A stretch of DNA of 30,725 nucleotides from JANNOG01 sp050329415 (GCA_050329415.1 JBHJOS010000056.1:1-30725); one strand, 5' to 3'; numbered from the stretch's first letter, positions 1 through 7,574 are shown. Translations and numbers: made by a program. The notes: generated by a model not told the origin, from the sequence alone.

Positions 1-103
1 GCGCGGCCAGCGCCTCGCAGTCCCTTCGCTGGCGGGCCACCCCGAGGCCGTCCTTCTCGCTGTCACGGGAGATGCGAACGTAGATCGCCGCGCGGGAGGT
101 CAC
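1..103 (-). CDS. Serine site-specific recombinase (integrase/resolvase), N-terminal fragment
   Basis: Reading the minus strand from GTG at 103 gives an open frame of 34 codons to the window edge. It starts MTSRAAIYVRISRDSEKD and continues through a QRRDCEALA segment. The YVRIS motif near residue 8 is the catalytic-serine motif of the resolvase/invertase N-terminal domain, and the following Gln-Arg-x-x-Cys stretch is typical of large serine integrases. The rest of the protein lies outside the window, so length and exact class cannot be judged. The start is chosen because translation upstream of it meets the stop of the truncated ATPase fragment; an AGGGG lies about 12 bases upstream. Its position right beside a broken cpaF gene suggests it is the integrase of an element inserted there. 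Confidence 0.8.
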   Translation of the reverse strand, partial: MTSRAAIYVRISRDSEKDGLGVARQRRDCEALAA

Positions 104-145
104 TTCGTCAGGCTACCCCTAACCAACCTATCCGGGCTCGTTGAT
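104..145. other. Probable attachment-site junction (attL/attR) of an integrated element in cpaF
   Basis: The CpaF/TadA reading frame stops abruptly at 128-130, right after the well-conserved EEIWINEP segment, and the recombinase gene begins 25 bases further on. Large serine integrases usually lie next to their own attachment site, and a host gene cut at that point is the expected product of integration. The exact crossover dinucleotide cannot be placed without the other junction or an empty-site sequence. The junction and gene fragments are seen; the attachment-site role is inferred. Confidence 0.55.
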
Positions 146-400
146 CCAGATCTCCTCGACATCGCGGGCATCGAGGTAGGGCTGCAGCGGGCCGAACCCC
201 ACGACCGTATCGAGCACCTGCTTGACCAGCGCATCCCGGTCGCCGACCGGAGGCAACGGGCTGCGCATCGCCCGGTTGTCGTACTCGGTGACCGTCGACT
301 CGACGAGTTGCCGAGCAGCGCCCGGGTCCCGCACCGGATCGAGACCGCCGCGCCGGATGACCTCGCGCACCTCGTCGGTGACCAGAGCCTGCGCGTCCAT
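128..400 (-). pseudogene. cpaF: Truncated CpaF/TadA-type secretion ATPase (N-terminal 90 residues)
   Basis: This 90-residue frame starts with ATG at 400 behind a purine-rich GAGGGGAAGG ribosome-binding site. It carries the N-terminal helical region of actinobacterial CpaF/TadA ATPases and ends at GFGPLQPYLDARDVEEIWINEPG. Intact members run to roughly 400 residues, with Walker A, Asp-box and Walker B motifs after this point; all are missing here. The frame meets TAG where homologues usually continue with Arg and a beta strand. Intact homologues power Tad/Flp pilus or type IV-like secretion, so this copy is presumably non-functional as an ATPase. The likely cause is insertion of the element whose recombinase begins 25 bases downstream; the rest of the gene may lie at the element's far end, beyond the window. 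Confidence 0.75.
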
Positions 401-460
401 GACCTTCCCCTCTCACATCCCGACGCGCAGACACGCTAGGGGGGCAGGACGGTCGCGGTC

Positions 461-507
461 AGGGGCCGTCCGGCCCCTGTGGACGGACCGGACGGCCCTC
501 CACAGGG
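461..507 (-). terminator. Nested inverted repeats, probable terminator after the SDR gene
   Basis: Three overlapping dyads occur just downstream of the SDR stop. AGGGGCCG/CGGCCCCT lies at 461-478, CCGTCCGG pairs with CCGGACGG (466-473 and 488-495), and CCCTGTGGA pairs with TCCACAGGG (475-483 and 499-507). They lie between the SDR stop and the cpaF start, where a terminator would insulate the two. There is no U-tract, which is usual in high-G+C actinobacteria. Confidence 0.5.
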
Positions 508-559
508 TTCCCGTTGGGCCAGAACCGACGCCCGACAGGCACCCCGGACGCGGGCGCCG

Positions 560-1537
560 CTACCTCTCCCGGTGTCCCGATGCCTCCAGCGCCCGGTCCA
601 CGAGCACGTCGCCGGCCTCCCAGAGGCGCCGCTCGCGCGCCTCGTCGAACGCGTGCGGAGCCGGGGCGACCTCCCGGTCGATCTCGACGTAGGCGCCGCC
701 GCGCAACCCGGACCACCGGGGCGAGACGGCGAGATCGGCGAGGGCGCGACCGGAGCGCCCCGGACTCGACACCCCGGGCAGCACACGCATCGCCTTCATC
801 AGGGTGCTCCAGGCGAGCCGCACGCCCGGGCCGGCCGAGCGGACCAGCCCGGTGCCGGGCATGAGTCCCGGGTCGAGGACCGAGACCCCCACCCGGTCCC
901 CGAGGCGCCGCTGCAACTCGTGCGCGTAGTACAGCGTCGCGAGCTTCGTCGTCGAGTACGCCCGGCGGGCCGGGGTCACGAAGTCCTCGGGACGGTCCGG
1001 GTCGACACGGCCCGCAGTGGCGAGGACCTCGGGATCCTCCCAACGCGGGTCCGGCACCTGCAGGCGGTTCTGGAAACGCCCGCCGCGGTGAGTGCCGGAG
1101 CCGACCAGGACGACCCGTGACCCGTCGCCGAGCAGGGGGCCGAGTTCCCGGAGCAGGAGGGCGTGCGCGAGGTGGCCGACTGCGAACGTGGTCTCGTATC
1201 CGTCGGCGGTGGCGCTGCGGACGTCGGTCGTCTGCAGGGCGGCGTTGGCGACGACCGCCCGCAGCGGCCGGACAGCTCCCGAGGCCACCGCCTCGCGCAC
1301 CCGGGCCGCCGCCGCGGCGACCGAGGCGAGGGAGCCGAGCTCGACGGGGACGCCGATGACCGCGGCGCCGACGGCACGGCAGTCGGCGACCACGCCGTCG
1401 AGGGCGGCGCCCCGGCCGAGCAGGACGAGGTCCGGCCGCTCAGCGGCGGTGCGGCGGGCGAGGGCGAGCGCCGTGGCGCGCCCGAGGCCGCGGGTGGGAC
1501 CGGTGAGGACCACGGAACCGATGTCAGCAACTGCCAC
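560..1537 (-). CDS. Short-chain dehydrogenase/reductase (retinol dehydrogenase-like SDR)
   Basis: An NAD(P)-dependent oxidoreductase of about 325 residues; the substrate is unknown. The Rossmann glycine motif TGPTRGLG is at residues 12-19, an ANAA segment near 98, the catalytic Ser in LVGSG near 147, and the active-site Tyr194/Lys198 in YSTTK. A longer frame opens at 1570, but the GTG at 1537 is preferred. A CATCAT -10-like hexamer lies 6 bases before it and TTGTGT lies 17 bases further up, which fits a leaderless message, and the glycine motif then falls at the usual distance from the N-terminus. It is divergent from a TetR regulator, and two copies of a palindrome cover this promoter, so it is probably that repressor's target. 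The overall layout resembles the retinol dehydrogenase/WWOX-like SDR group. Confidence 0.85.
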   Translation of the reverse strand: MAVADIGSVVLTGPTRGLGRATALALARRTAAERPDLVLLGRGAALDGVVADCRAVGAAVIGVPVELGSLASVAAAAARVREAVASGAVRPLRAVVANAALQTTDVRSATADGYETTFAVGHLAHALLLRELGPLLGDGSRVVLVGSGTHRGGRFQNRLQVPDPRWEDPEVLATAGRVDPDRPEDFVTPARRAYSTTKLATLYYAHELQRRLGDRVGVSVLDPGLMPGTGLVRSAGPGVRLAWSTLMKAMRVLPGVSSPGRSGRALADLAVSPRWSGLRGGAYVEIDREVAPAPHAFDEARERRLWEAGDVLVDRALEASGHRER

Positions 1538-1572
1538 GTGGAGATGATGCGTAATGTCAGTTGCTGACACAA
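1522..1572 (-). promoter_or_regulatory. SDR promoter with two palindromic TetR-type operators
   Basis: A perfect dyad TGTCAG-TTG-CTGACA lies at 1555-1569. A second, one-mismatch copy TGTCAG-CAA-CTGCCA lies at 1522-1536, with centres 33 bp apart (about three helical turns). On the minus strand a -35-like TTGTGT (1572-1567), a 17-bp spacer and a -10-like CATCAT (1549-1544) precede the GTG at 1537 by 6 bases. One operator overlaps the -35 and spacer, and the other covers the first codons. This matches autoregulated TetR/target pairs; repression by the adjacent TetR protein is inferred. Confidence 0.7.
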
Positions 1573-1620
1573 GCCCGAGTGTCGAGGCATGTCAGGAGCC
1601 GCCGGCGCGGCATCCGTACC

Positions 1621-2193
1621 ATGGCCGCGATGGAGGACGCCCGGTCCCGCATGAGGCGGGCAGCCCTGGACCTCTTCGCGGAGCAGGGTTACCAGGCGAC
1701 GACGGTCGACCTGATCGCCGCGCGTGCCGGCGTGACCCAGCGGACGTTCTTCCGGCACTTCGGCGACAAGGGCGAGGTCCTCTTCGGCGACGACGACGCC
1801 CTGCTCGTCGTGATCCTCGACGCCCTCGCGGCGACGCCGCGGGACGCGCCGGTCACCGAGACGGTCCGGCGAGGACTGCTCGCGCTGGCGCAGCACCTGG
1901 AGCCGGCCCGCGAGGAACTGCGGCGGCGGGCGGCCGTCATCGCCACCGAGGACCGGCTGCGCGAACGCGAGCTGCTCAAGCTCGACCGGTGGCACCGCAG
2001 GCTGCACGCAGCCCTGCGGGAGCGGGGCGTCGTCGAACCGGACGCGTCCGTCGCCGTGGGGCTCGGGGCGACCTGCTTCGATGTCGCCTATCGCTCGTGG
2101 TTGAGCGACCGCGGACGCACCAGGCTGCCCCGCCGAGTGGAGCACACCCTGGACCGGGCGACGGTTCTGGCCCAGGGAACCGGGACGATCTGA
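1621..2193 (+). CDS. TetR/AcrR-family transcriptional regulator
   Basis: A 190-residue repressor. Its N-terminal helix-turn-helix is clear: TTVDLIAARAGVTQRTFFRHF at about residues 27-47 followed by DKGEVL, the classic TetR signature. The C-terminal ligand-binding domain is all-helical and not diagnostic of a ligand. ATG 1621 is chosen because the helix-turn-helix is then placed normally; ATG 1630 is also possible, and neither has a strong ribosome-binding site. It is transcribed away from the SDR gene, and the shared upstream region holds two copies of a 15-bp palindrome, the likely binding sites for this protein. It probably controls the SDR gene and perhaps itself in response to a small hydrophobic or aldehyde-like ligand; the ligand is a guess. 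Confidence 0.88.
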   Translation: MAAMEDARSRMRRAALDLFAEQGYQATTVDLIAARAGVTQRTFFRHFGDKGEVLFGDDDALLVVILDALAATPRDAPVTETVRRGLLALAQHLEPAREELRRRAAVIATEDRLRERELLKLDRWHRRLHAALRERGVVEPDASVAVGLGATCFDVAYRSWLSDRGRTRLPRRVEHTLDRATVLAQGTGTI

Positions 2194-2311
2194 CACCCCG
2201 TCCACAGCTGCCGACCGACGCAGCCGGTCGTCCACAGGCGACGCATGGACCCGCCCTCGCGACCGCCGGCTGCGCCACGGTGTCCTGGTGACGGGCTCAG
2301 GACGATCGTGG

Positions 2312-5300
2312 ATGACGATGCGATGGACGGTGCGACGGACGCTGGTCCCGGACCCTGTGGACGTCCTCGTCGAGGCTCCCGTCGACACGCACTTCGGCGA
2401 CCTCCGGGACCAGCTGGTGGCGGTCGTGGGGGCCGGGCCGGACGACCGGGTGTCCGTGGCCGACGCCACCGTGGCCGTCTCCGCCGTGGCCGACGACGCC
2501 GTCGTCGGGCGCGGTCGGCTGCTGGACGGCGCCGAGCTCGTCATCCGGCCGCCGGGACCGCTCGTCGGGCCGGGCGACCCGGACCCCGTGGTGGGGCTGG
2601 TCGCCGTGTCCGGGCCTGACTGCGGCCGGGTCCACCCGCTGCGACGCGGCGGGACGGTCCTCGGCCGGCATCGGTCGGCCGACGCGGTGGTGGACGACCC
2701 CGACGTCTCCCGACGGCATCTCCGCGTCGTCCTCAGCTCGTCGGGCGCGGAGGTCGGTGACCTGGGGTCGACGAACGGCACCACGGTCCACCCACCGCGC
2801 CCCCCGGGCCGGCCGGCGCTGCCGGCCCGCGCCGCTCCCGCTGGCGGCCCAAGCGTCGCGGCGCCCCTGGGCTCCCACGTGGTCGCCGGAGCAACCCGGT
2901 TCGAGGTCCGTGCGCTCACCCCGGGCCACCCGGTGGCGGGCAGTCACGGCGAGCGGGGGGACGGCACCGTGGTGCACGCCGCCACGGCCCGCGCGCGCCC
3001 GGCGGACCGCGAGGTCGTCCTCAGACTGCCGCCATCGCCGTCTCCGCGGGAACGGCGGCGCATCCCCTGGGTGACCGCTCTGGTGCCGCTGGCCGTGGCC
3101 GTCCCGCTGGCCCTGTGGTGGGGCTCGCCCGCCTTCCTGCTCCTCGGGCTCACGGGTCCGGTGATGATGATCGGTGCGGTGCTGACGGACCGTCGCGAGA
3201 CTCGCCGCCGCACGGCCTCGGACGAGCGAGAGCACGCCGTGGCCGTGGCCGCGGTGCGGCAGCGCGCTGCGGCCGCGGCGGCCGACAGCGCGGACCTCCG
3301 CCGCCACGCTCACCCGGACCTCGATCTCGTCCTGCGCTCGGCCCGGCACCGCGACACCCGGCTCTGGGAGCGCTCGGTCGACGAACCGGGGGCGCTGGAG
3401 ACCCGGGTGGGCACGGCGGACCTCCCCGGTCCGGTGCACCTCGAGGGCGAGAACGGGCCGGCCGCCGGGACCCCGGCCCTGGCCGCGGTGCCGCTCCTGG
3501 TCGACCTCGCCGGGGGACTGGCGGTCGGGGGCCCGCTGGACTGGGCAGCCGGAGTGGTCCGAGGGGTCGTGGGACGCCTCGCGGTGGCCCTGCCCCCGGA
3601 TGTCCTGACGGTGTCTCTCTGCGCTGCCGGGGACGAGTCCGCTCGATGGCAGTGGGTGCATCGGCTGCCGCATGCGGGACCGCCGCTCCGGGGACCCGCC
3701 GACCTGCTGGACGCCGCGAGCGGGGACCAGGCTCCCGACGACGTCTCCGCCCTCAAGACCGCGCCCACCCGACGTCAGGTGGTCGTCGTCGCCGGGTCGG
3801 ACCCCGCGTGGACCGAGTCCGTGGCCGAGTTGGCCCGCCGACCGGACATCGCCCCTGTCGTCCTCACCGGCGGACCGCTCCACGGACACGGATGTGCCAG
3901 CGTCGCCGGCCCGGCGGGCGAGACCGGCACCGGCATCCGGATCGCGTCCCCCCTGAGCGAGGTCGAGGGGGTGGCGGACCGGGTGGGTGCCTGGTGGCCC
4001 GAGCGCCTGTCCCGTGCCCTGGCGCCGCTGCGACCGGCCGCCGCAGCAGGCGTCCTGCCCGAGCAGGTGACCCTGGCCGAGCTCATCCGACGGGCACCGC
4101 CCGGGACCCCCCACCTTCCGGTCACAGCCGCGGAGGTGGCCGCACGCTGGGACGATCCCGGCCGCGGCCCGGACACCCTGGCAGTCCCCCTTGCGGTGGG
4201 GCCGGCCGGCGTCATCGTGCTCGACCTCGTCCGCGACGGACCGCACGCCCTGGTGGCGGGCACGACGGGCGCTGGCAAGTCTGAGCTTCTGCGCTCCCTC
4301 GTGCTCGGCCTCGCCTGGTGCCACCCCCCCGAGGAGGTGGCCCTGCTGCTGGTGGACTTCAAGGGGGGTGCCACCTTCGCTGAGGCCGCGCAGCTTCCCC
4401 ACACGATCGGAACGGTGACCGACCTCGACCCGTCCGCAGCTCACCGGGTCCTCGCCTCGCTGCGGGCCGAGCTGAGGCGGCGCGAGCGGGTGCTCGCGGC
4501 CGCCGGCGCCACCGACCTCCGGGATCTCCGACGGACGGACGGCGGCCGGTGCCCGCCCCGTCTCGTCGTGGTGGTCGACGAGTTCCGTGTCCTCGCCGAC
4601 GAGGCGCCCGACGTGCTGGAGGGCCTCGTCCGGGTGGCGGTCGTCGGTCGGTCGCTGGGCGTCCACCTGGTGCTCGCAACCCAGCGGCCGGCGGGGGTGG
4701 TGTCGGCCGACATCCGAGCCAACACGTCCGTCCGCATCGCCCTGCGGGTGGCGGATCCGGGCGAGTCCCGGGACGTGGTGGACGTTCCCGACGCGGCATC
4801 GTTGCCGGCTTCGACCCCGGGCCGGGCCGTGCTGTCCCGCAGCGGCCAGGTCACTGTCGTCCAGGCGGCGAGGGCCGCCGTGGCACGGACCGGCGGCCGC
4901 CCGGTGGTCCGCCGGGTGACGTCGGCGGTGGCGCCGGCCCCTTCCCCGACCGGCGGAGGCGAGGAACGGGGTGAGACCGACGACGTGGAGCGGCTCGTCG
5001 CGGCGTGCCGCCGGGCCGTGGTGCAGACGGGTCGGACGCCGGCCACACCGCCATGGTTGCCGCCGTTGCCGGCGGACCTCGGCACCGAGGCCGACCTGCC
5101 TGGCGACGACCGGGACGATCTGCCTGGGCCGTGCCTTCCGCTCGCGCTGCTGGACCTTCCGCACGAGCAGCGGCGGGCGGGACTGCACTGGCGGCCCGCG
5201 GGGGACGGACCACTGGTGGTCGTCGGCGGACCCCGCAGCGGCCGGACCACCGCCCTGGCCTCGCTCGCCGTCACCGCGATCAGTGCCGGGCTGCCGGTGG

Positions 5301-6532
5301 TCATCGTGACCGGCGACCCGGGTTCGGCGTGGCCCGTCGGTGCCGTCGTCGTGGACCGTCATGACGGCGACCACGTGTCCGACGTGCTGGCCAGGCTCGC
5401 CGACCGCTCGGGCACGGCTCCCGTGGACTGGGTCTGTGTCCTGATCGACGACGCCGACGCACTCCTGCGCTGGGCCGTCGACCGCCCCAGGACCGCGGAT
5501 CTGCTGGGGGCGGTGATCCGTGAGGCCGGGACAGCCCGGATCGCGGTCGCCCTCGCCGGGGGCCGCGAGCTCCTGGTCGACCGGACCTCCGCGAGTGGTC
5601 GGGTACGGGTCCTGCTCCGACCCGCCGACCCGGCGGACGCCGCCCTGGCGGGCGTTCCCAGCGGGGCGCTGCCCCGGGAGATGCCCCCCGGCCGGTGCCT
5701 CGCGATCGGCACCGGACACGGCGACGTCGTGGCGGGCCAGGTGCTGCGGCCCGGACCACTGCCGAGTCCCGCCCCCGCCGTCCTCGCCCCGGTCCCGCTC
5801 GCGCTGCCCGCCCGGGTCGAGCGGGCACCCGCTGTGGCTCACAGCCTCACGTGGCCCTGTCTGCCGCTGGGGGTGGGCCTCGCAGGGTCCATGGCATGCC
5901 AGGTGAGCGTCGACCTGTCGGCGTCGTCCCTGCTCGTGGTCGCCGGGCCGGCAGGGAGCGGCCGCACGACGGCGCTGCGCACGCTCGCGGACGGCGCTCT
6001 CGCGGCCGGGGCCACGGTCGTCCTCCTCCACGACGGCGACCTCCCCCCGGCGTGGGCACCTCACAGGGAGCGTGGGCTCCGGTCGATGACGACGGCCGCC
6101 GCCCACGCGACGCTTCTCGACACCGCCTCAGGTGACGGGGGCCGACCGCCCCTGGTGCTCGTCGTGGACGATGTCGACAGGGCGGGACCGGATGCCGAGG
6201 AGATTGCCGTCGCGGTGGCAGCTGCCGGTGCCGCGGTCGTCGCGGCGACGACCACCTCCTGGCTGGCCGGGTCCTTCCGGGGGCTGGCCGCCGAGGTCCG
6301 GCGGCGCGGGAACGGTCTGCTGCTGCGGCCGGGGCGGCACGACGGCCGCGACATCCTGGGCGTCGCGATCCCCGGCCAGGAGTCCCGGCTCCCGGGGCGC
6401 GGAGTGCTGGTGAGGGGCGGCACGGCGACGAGGGTGCAGGTGGCTCGGCTGGCGGCCGAGGGGGTCCATGTCCGCGACCCCACCACCGGGCCTGACGGGG
6501 AGGCGGCCGGTCTCAGCGGGCACCCCGGATGA
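2312..6532 (+). CDS. FHA domain-containing FtsK/SpoIIIE (EccC/EssC-like) triple-ATPase membrane protein
   Basis: A 1406-residue protein. Residues 1-90 resemble a ubiquitin-like (YukD-type) fold. An FHA domain follows, with GTVLGRH at 114, SRRH and STNGT near 153. Two membrane segments lie at about 250-296. Three FtsK-type P-loop domains then follow. Domain 1 has the canonical Walker A GTTGAGKS (Lys656), Walker B LVVVVDEF near 750 and LVLATQRP. Domains 2 and 3 have GGPRSGRTT and GPAGSGRTT, with Arg978 and Arg1218 where Lys is expected. This is the EssC/EccC architecture of type VII secretion motors, but no WXG100 substrate, EccB/D or mycosin gene is nearby. A DNA-pumping or orphan secretion role is possible. 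ATG 2312 has AGGACG upstream; GTG 2288 is an alternative. Its end overlaps the convergent gene by 20 bases. Confidence 0.88.
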   Translation: MTMRWTVRRTLVPDPVDVLVEAPVDTHFGDLRDQLVAVVGAGPDDRVSVADATVAVSAVADDAVVGRGRLLDGAELVIRPPGPLVGPGDPDPVVGLVAVSGPDCGRVHPLRRGGTVLGRHRSADAVVDDPDVSRRHLRVVLSSSGAEVGDLGSTNGTTVHPPRPPGRPALPARAAPAGGPSVAAPLGSHVVAGATRFEVRALTPGHPVAGSHGERGDGTVVHAATARARPADREVVLRLPPSPSPRERRRIPWVTALVPLAVAVPLALWWGSPAFLLLGLTGPVMMIGAVLTDRRETRRRTASDEREHAVAVAAVRQRAAAAAADSADLRRHAHPDLDLVLRSARHRDTRLWERSVDEPGALETRVGTADLPGPVHLEGENGPAAGTPALAAVPLLVDLAGGLAVGGPLDWAAGVVRGVVGRLAVALPPDVLTVSLCAAGDESARWQWVHRLPHAGPPLRGPADLLDAASGDQAPDDVSALKTAPTRRQVVVVAGSDPAWTESVAELARRPDIAPVVLTGGPLHGHGCASVAGPAGETGTGIRIASPLSEVEGVADRVGAWWPERLSRALAPLRPAAAAGVLPEQVTLAELIRRAPPGTPHLPVTAAEVAARWDDPGRGPDTLAVPLAVGPAGVIVLDLVRDGPHALVAGTTGAGKSELLRSLVLGLAWCHPPEEVALLLVDFKGGATFAEAAQLPHTIGTVTDLDPSAAHRVLASLRAELRRRERVLAAAGATDLRDLRRTDGGRCPPRLVVVVDEFRVLADEAPDVLEGLVRVAVVGRSLGVHLVLATQRPAGVVSADIRANTSVRIALRVADPGESRDVVDVPDAASLPASTPGRAVLSRSGQVTVVQAARAAVARTGGRPVVRRVTSAVAPAPSPTGGGEERGETDDVERLVAACRRAVVQTGRTPATPPWLPPLPADLGTEADLPGDDRDDLPGPCLPLALLDLPHEQRRAGLHWRPAGDGPLVVVGGPRSGRTTALASLAVTAISAGLPVVIVTGDPGSAWPVGAVVVDRHDGDHVSDVLARLADRSGTAPVDWVCVLIDDADALLRWAVDRPRTADLLGAVIREAGTARIAVALAGGRELLVDRTSASGRVRVLLRPADPADAALAGVPSGALPREMPPGRCLAIGTGHGDVVAGQVLRPGPLPSPAPAVLAPVPLALPARVERAPAVAHSLTWPCLPLGVGLAGSMACQVSVDLSASSLLVVAGPAGSGRTTALRTLADGALAAGATVVLLHDGDLPPAWAPHRERGLRSMTTAAAHATLLDTASGDGGRPPLVLVVDDVDRAGPDAEEIAVAVAAAGAAVVAATTTSWLAGSFRGLAAEVRRRGNGLLLRPGRHDGRDILGVAIPGQESRLPGRGVLVRGGTATRVQVARLAAEGVHVRDPTTGPDGEAAGLSGHPG

Positions 6533-6935
6533 GCGCGGCGAGCGCCATGAGGCCCGCCGCGCCGAGGACGGCCGCCGCGAGCCACGCCCCGGCGAAGCCC
6601 CAGCGCCCCGCCGCCACTCCCGAGCCGGCCTGGCTGAGCCCGATGAGGACGACCAGTACCTGGATCACGGCGTACCCGCCGGCAGTTCGCCGCTGCCCGC
6701 GGGCGAGCGCAACGCTCATGGCGACGACGGCCCCGGCCACGACCACCGCCGACACCCCCTCGACGACGCCCCCCGACGACACCTGCTCCCGAGCGGACTC
6801 CGCCCACACGGCGACCGCGAAGGCCAGGCAGGTCAGCGCCTCGATCGCCGCAACGCCCACCACTGCGACACGGGCCCGTCTCCCGTCGTGTCTCGGGCGG
6901 GGGGCTGGAACACCGGGCGGAAGGGCGTCGTTCAC
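6513..6935 (-). CDS. Small four-helix integral membrane protein, unknown function
   Basis: A 140-residue protein with a short basic N-terminus (RPRHDGRRAR) and four hydrophobic segments near residues 22-45, 58-78, 87-105 and 112-136. It shows no enzyme motif. The start is GTG 6935. A TACCGT -10-like hexamer (minus strand, 6948-6943) lies 7 bases before it and there is no ribosome-binding site, which suggests a leaderless message. It converges on the FHA-FtsK gene and the coding regions overlap by 20 bases. This tail-to-tail overlap says nothing firm about function. Helix spacing and composition match many uncharacterised actinobacterial membrane proteins. Confidence 0.65.
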   Translation of the reverse strand: MNDALPPGVPAPRPRHDGRRARVAVVGVAAIEALTCLAFAVAVWAESAREQVSSGGVVEGVSAVVVAGAVVAMSVALARGQRRTAGGYAVIQVLVVLIGLSQAGSGVAAGRWGFAGAWLAAAVLGAAGLMALAALIRGAR

Positions 6936-7057
6936 TCAGGGAACGGTAGGACCCGCGTCACGGGCCATCGAACCGGCAGAGACAGCCCGGCCGGTCACGG
7001 TGCGTCCGCTCGCTGGGTCGAGCGAGTACTCAAGTCGAGCGCTCGATCGGCCGAAAG

Positions 7058-7097
7058 GTGTCACGAACGTTGCACTCGTGTGACGGACGTTGCACTC
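7058..7097 (+). repeat. Two tandem 20-bp direct repeats in the whiB1 promoter
   Basis: Units 7058-7077 and 7078-7097 match at 18 of 20 bases and share the core ACGTTGCACTC. A spacing of exactly 20 bp (about two helical turns) would place the same face of the DNA toward a cooperatively binding regulator. The cognate protein is unknown. Confidence 0.7.
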
Positions 7098-7117
7098 ACA
7101 GGGGAGGACGCAGGTCT

Positions 7118-7133
7118 TGTGACTGGATTCACC
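7118..7133 (+). promoter_or_regulatory. CRP-like binding site upstream of whiB1
   Basis: TGTGACTGGATTCACC matches the CRP consensus TGTGA-N6-TCACA at 9 of 10 conserved positions. In Mycobacterium tuberculosis the whiB1 promoter is controlled by the cAMP receptor protein Rv3676 through such sites, so conservation here is plausible. The dyad also resembles a Rex operator (TGTGAA-N4-TTCACA, 10 of 12), so Rex cannot be excluded. Confidence 0.55.
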
Positions 7134-7304
7134 AAGTGGTCTCATACCGTTCAGGACGGCGGGGACGAACCCAGTTCCCGCCCAGTGTGGATGCCCCTGA
7201 CCCGGGCTGACTGGGTACGGACGCACGGCCCCGGGAGCGGGGACGAGCCCCTGCCCAGTGAACTCGGGTTGTGTGCACGCCGAGCGGAGATGGAGTACGT
7301 GACG

Positions 7305-7553
7305 ATGGACTGGCGAGACCGAGCCGCCTGCCTCGACGAGGACCCGGAGCTGTTCTTCCCGATCGGGAACACCGGCCCCGCCCTCCAGCAGATCGAGGAG
7401 GCCAAGAAGGTCTGCCGGCGCTGTGAGGTCGTCGACACCTGCCTCAAGTGGGCTCTCGACACCGGTCAGGACGCAGGCGTCTGGGGCGGGCTGTCCGAGG
7501 ACGAGCGCCGCGCCCTCAAGCGGCGCACCGCCCGCGCCCGCCGCGCCGGCTGA
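7305..7553 (+). CDS. whiB1: WhiB1-type iron-sulfur transcriptional regulator
   Basis: An 82-residue WhiB protein. The four cluster-ligating cysteines are Cys9, Cys37, Cys40 and Cys46 (C-x27-CRRC-x5-C). They are followed by the GVWGG turn near residue 60 and a basic C-terminal tail (KRRTARARR) for DNA contact. Start MDWRDRAAC, length and cysteine spacing match mycobacterial WhiB1, a nitric oxide-sensitive [4Fe-4S] protein that binds the primary sigma factor and is essential in Mycobacterium. ATG 7305 is preferred over ATG 7290, because GGAG then lies 9 bases upstream rather than touching the start. It is convergent with a PdtaS-like kinase, the same neighbour as in mycobacteria. A CRP-like site and tandem repeats lie upstream. 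Confidence 0.93.
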   Translation: MDWRDRAACLDEDPELFFPIGNTGPALQQIEEAKKVCRRCEVVDTCLKWALDTGQDAGVWGGLSEDERRALKRRTARARRAG

Positions 7554-7574
7554 CGCGGACCACGACATCCGTCG

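Larger units (their letters stand above)
6936..7304 (+). promoter_or_regulatory. Regulatory region upstream of whiB1 (no gene)
   Basis: About 370 bases without a credible gene, noticeably less G+C-rich than its surroundings. Going toward whiB1 it holds a perfect 12-bp palindrome TCGAGCGCTCGA (7035-7046), two adjacent 20-bp repeats differing at two positions (7058-7077 and 7078-7097), a CRP-like site (7118-7133) and a TACCGT -10-like hexamer (7145-7150). If that -10 is used, whiB1 has a 5' leader of about 145 bases. The first 30 bases also carry the promoter of the minus-strand membrane protein. Confidence 0.55.

Noticed and set aside
102..127. DtxR/IdeR-like iron box in front of the recombinase
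   Set aside because: TTAGG at one end looks suggestive, but fewer than half of the 19 consensus positions match and the dyad symmetry is poor.
2297..6106. A 1269-codon open frame on the strand opposite the FHA-FtsK gene
   Set aside because: High G+C leaves antisense frames open by chance. It has no domain motifs and low-complexity Arg/Gly/Pro composition, while the plus strand encodes clear FHA and FtsK motifs.
7035..7046. TCGAGCGCTCGA as a specific operator
   Set aside because: A 12-bp CG-rich palindrome is not rare in this composition, and it lies well upstream of the better-supported CRP-like site and repeats. Mentioned only within the regulatory region.
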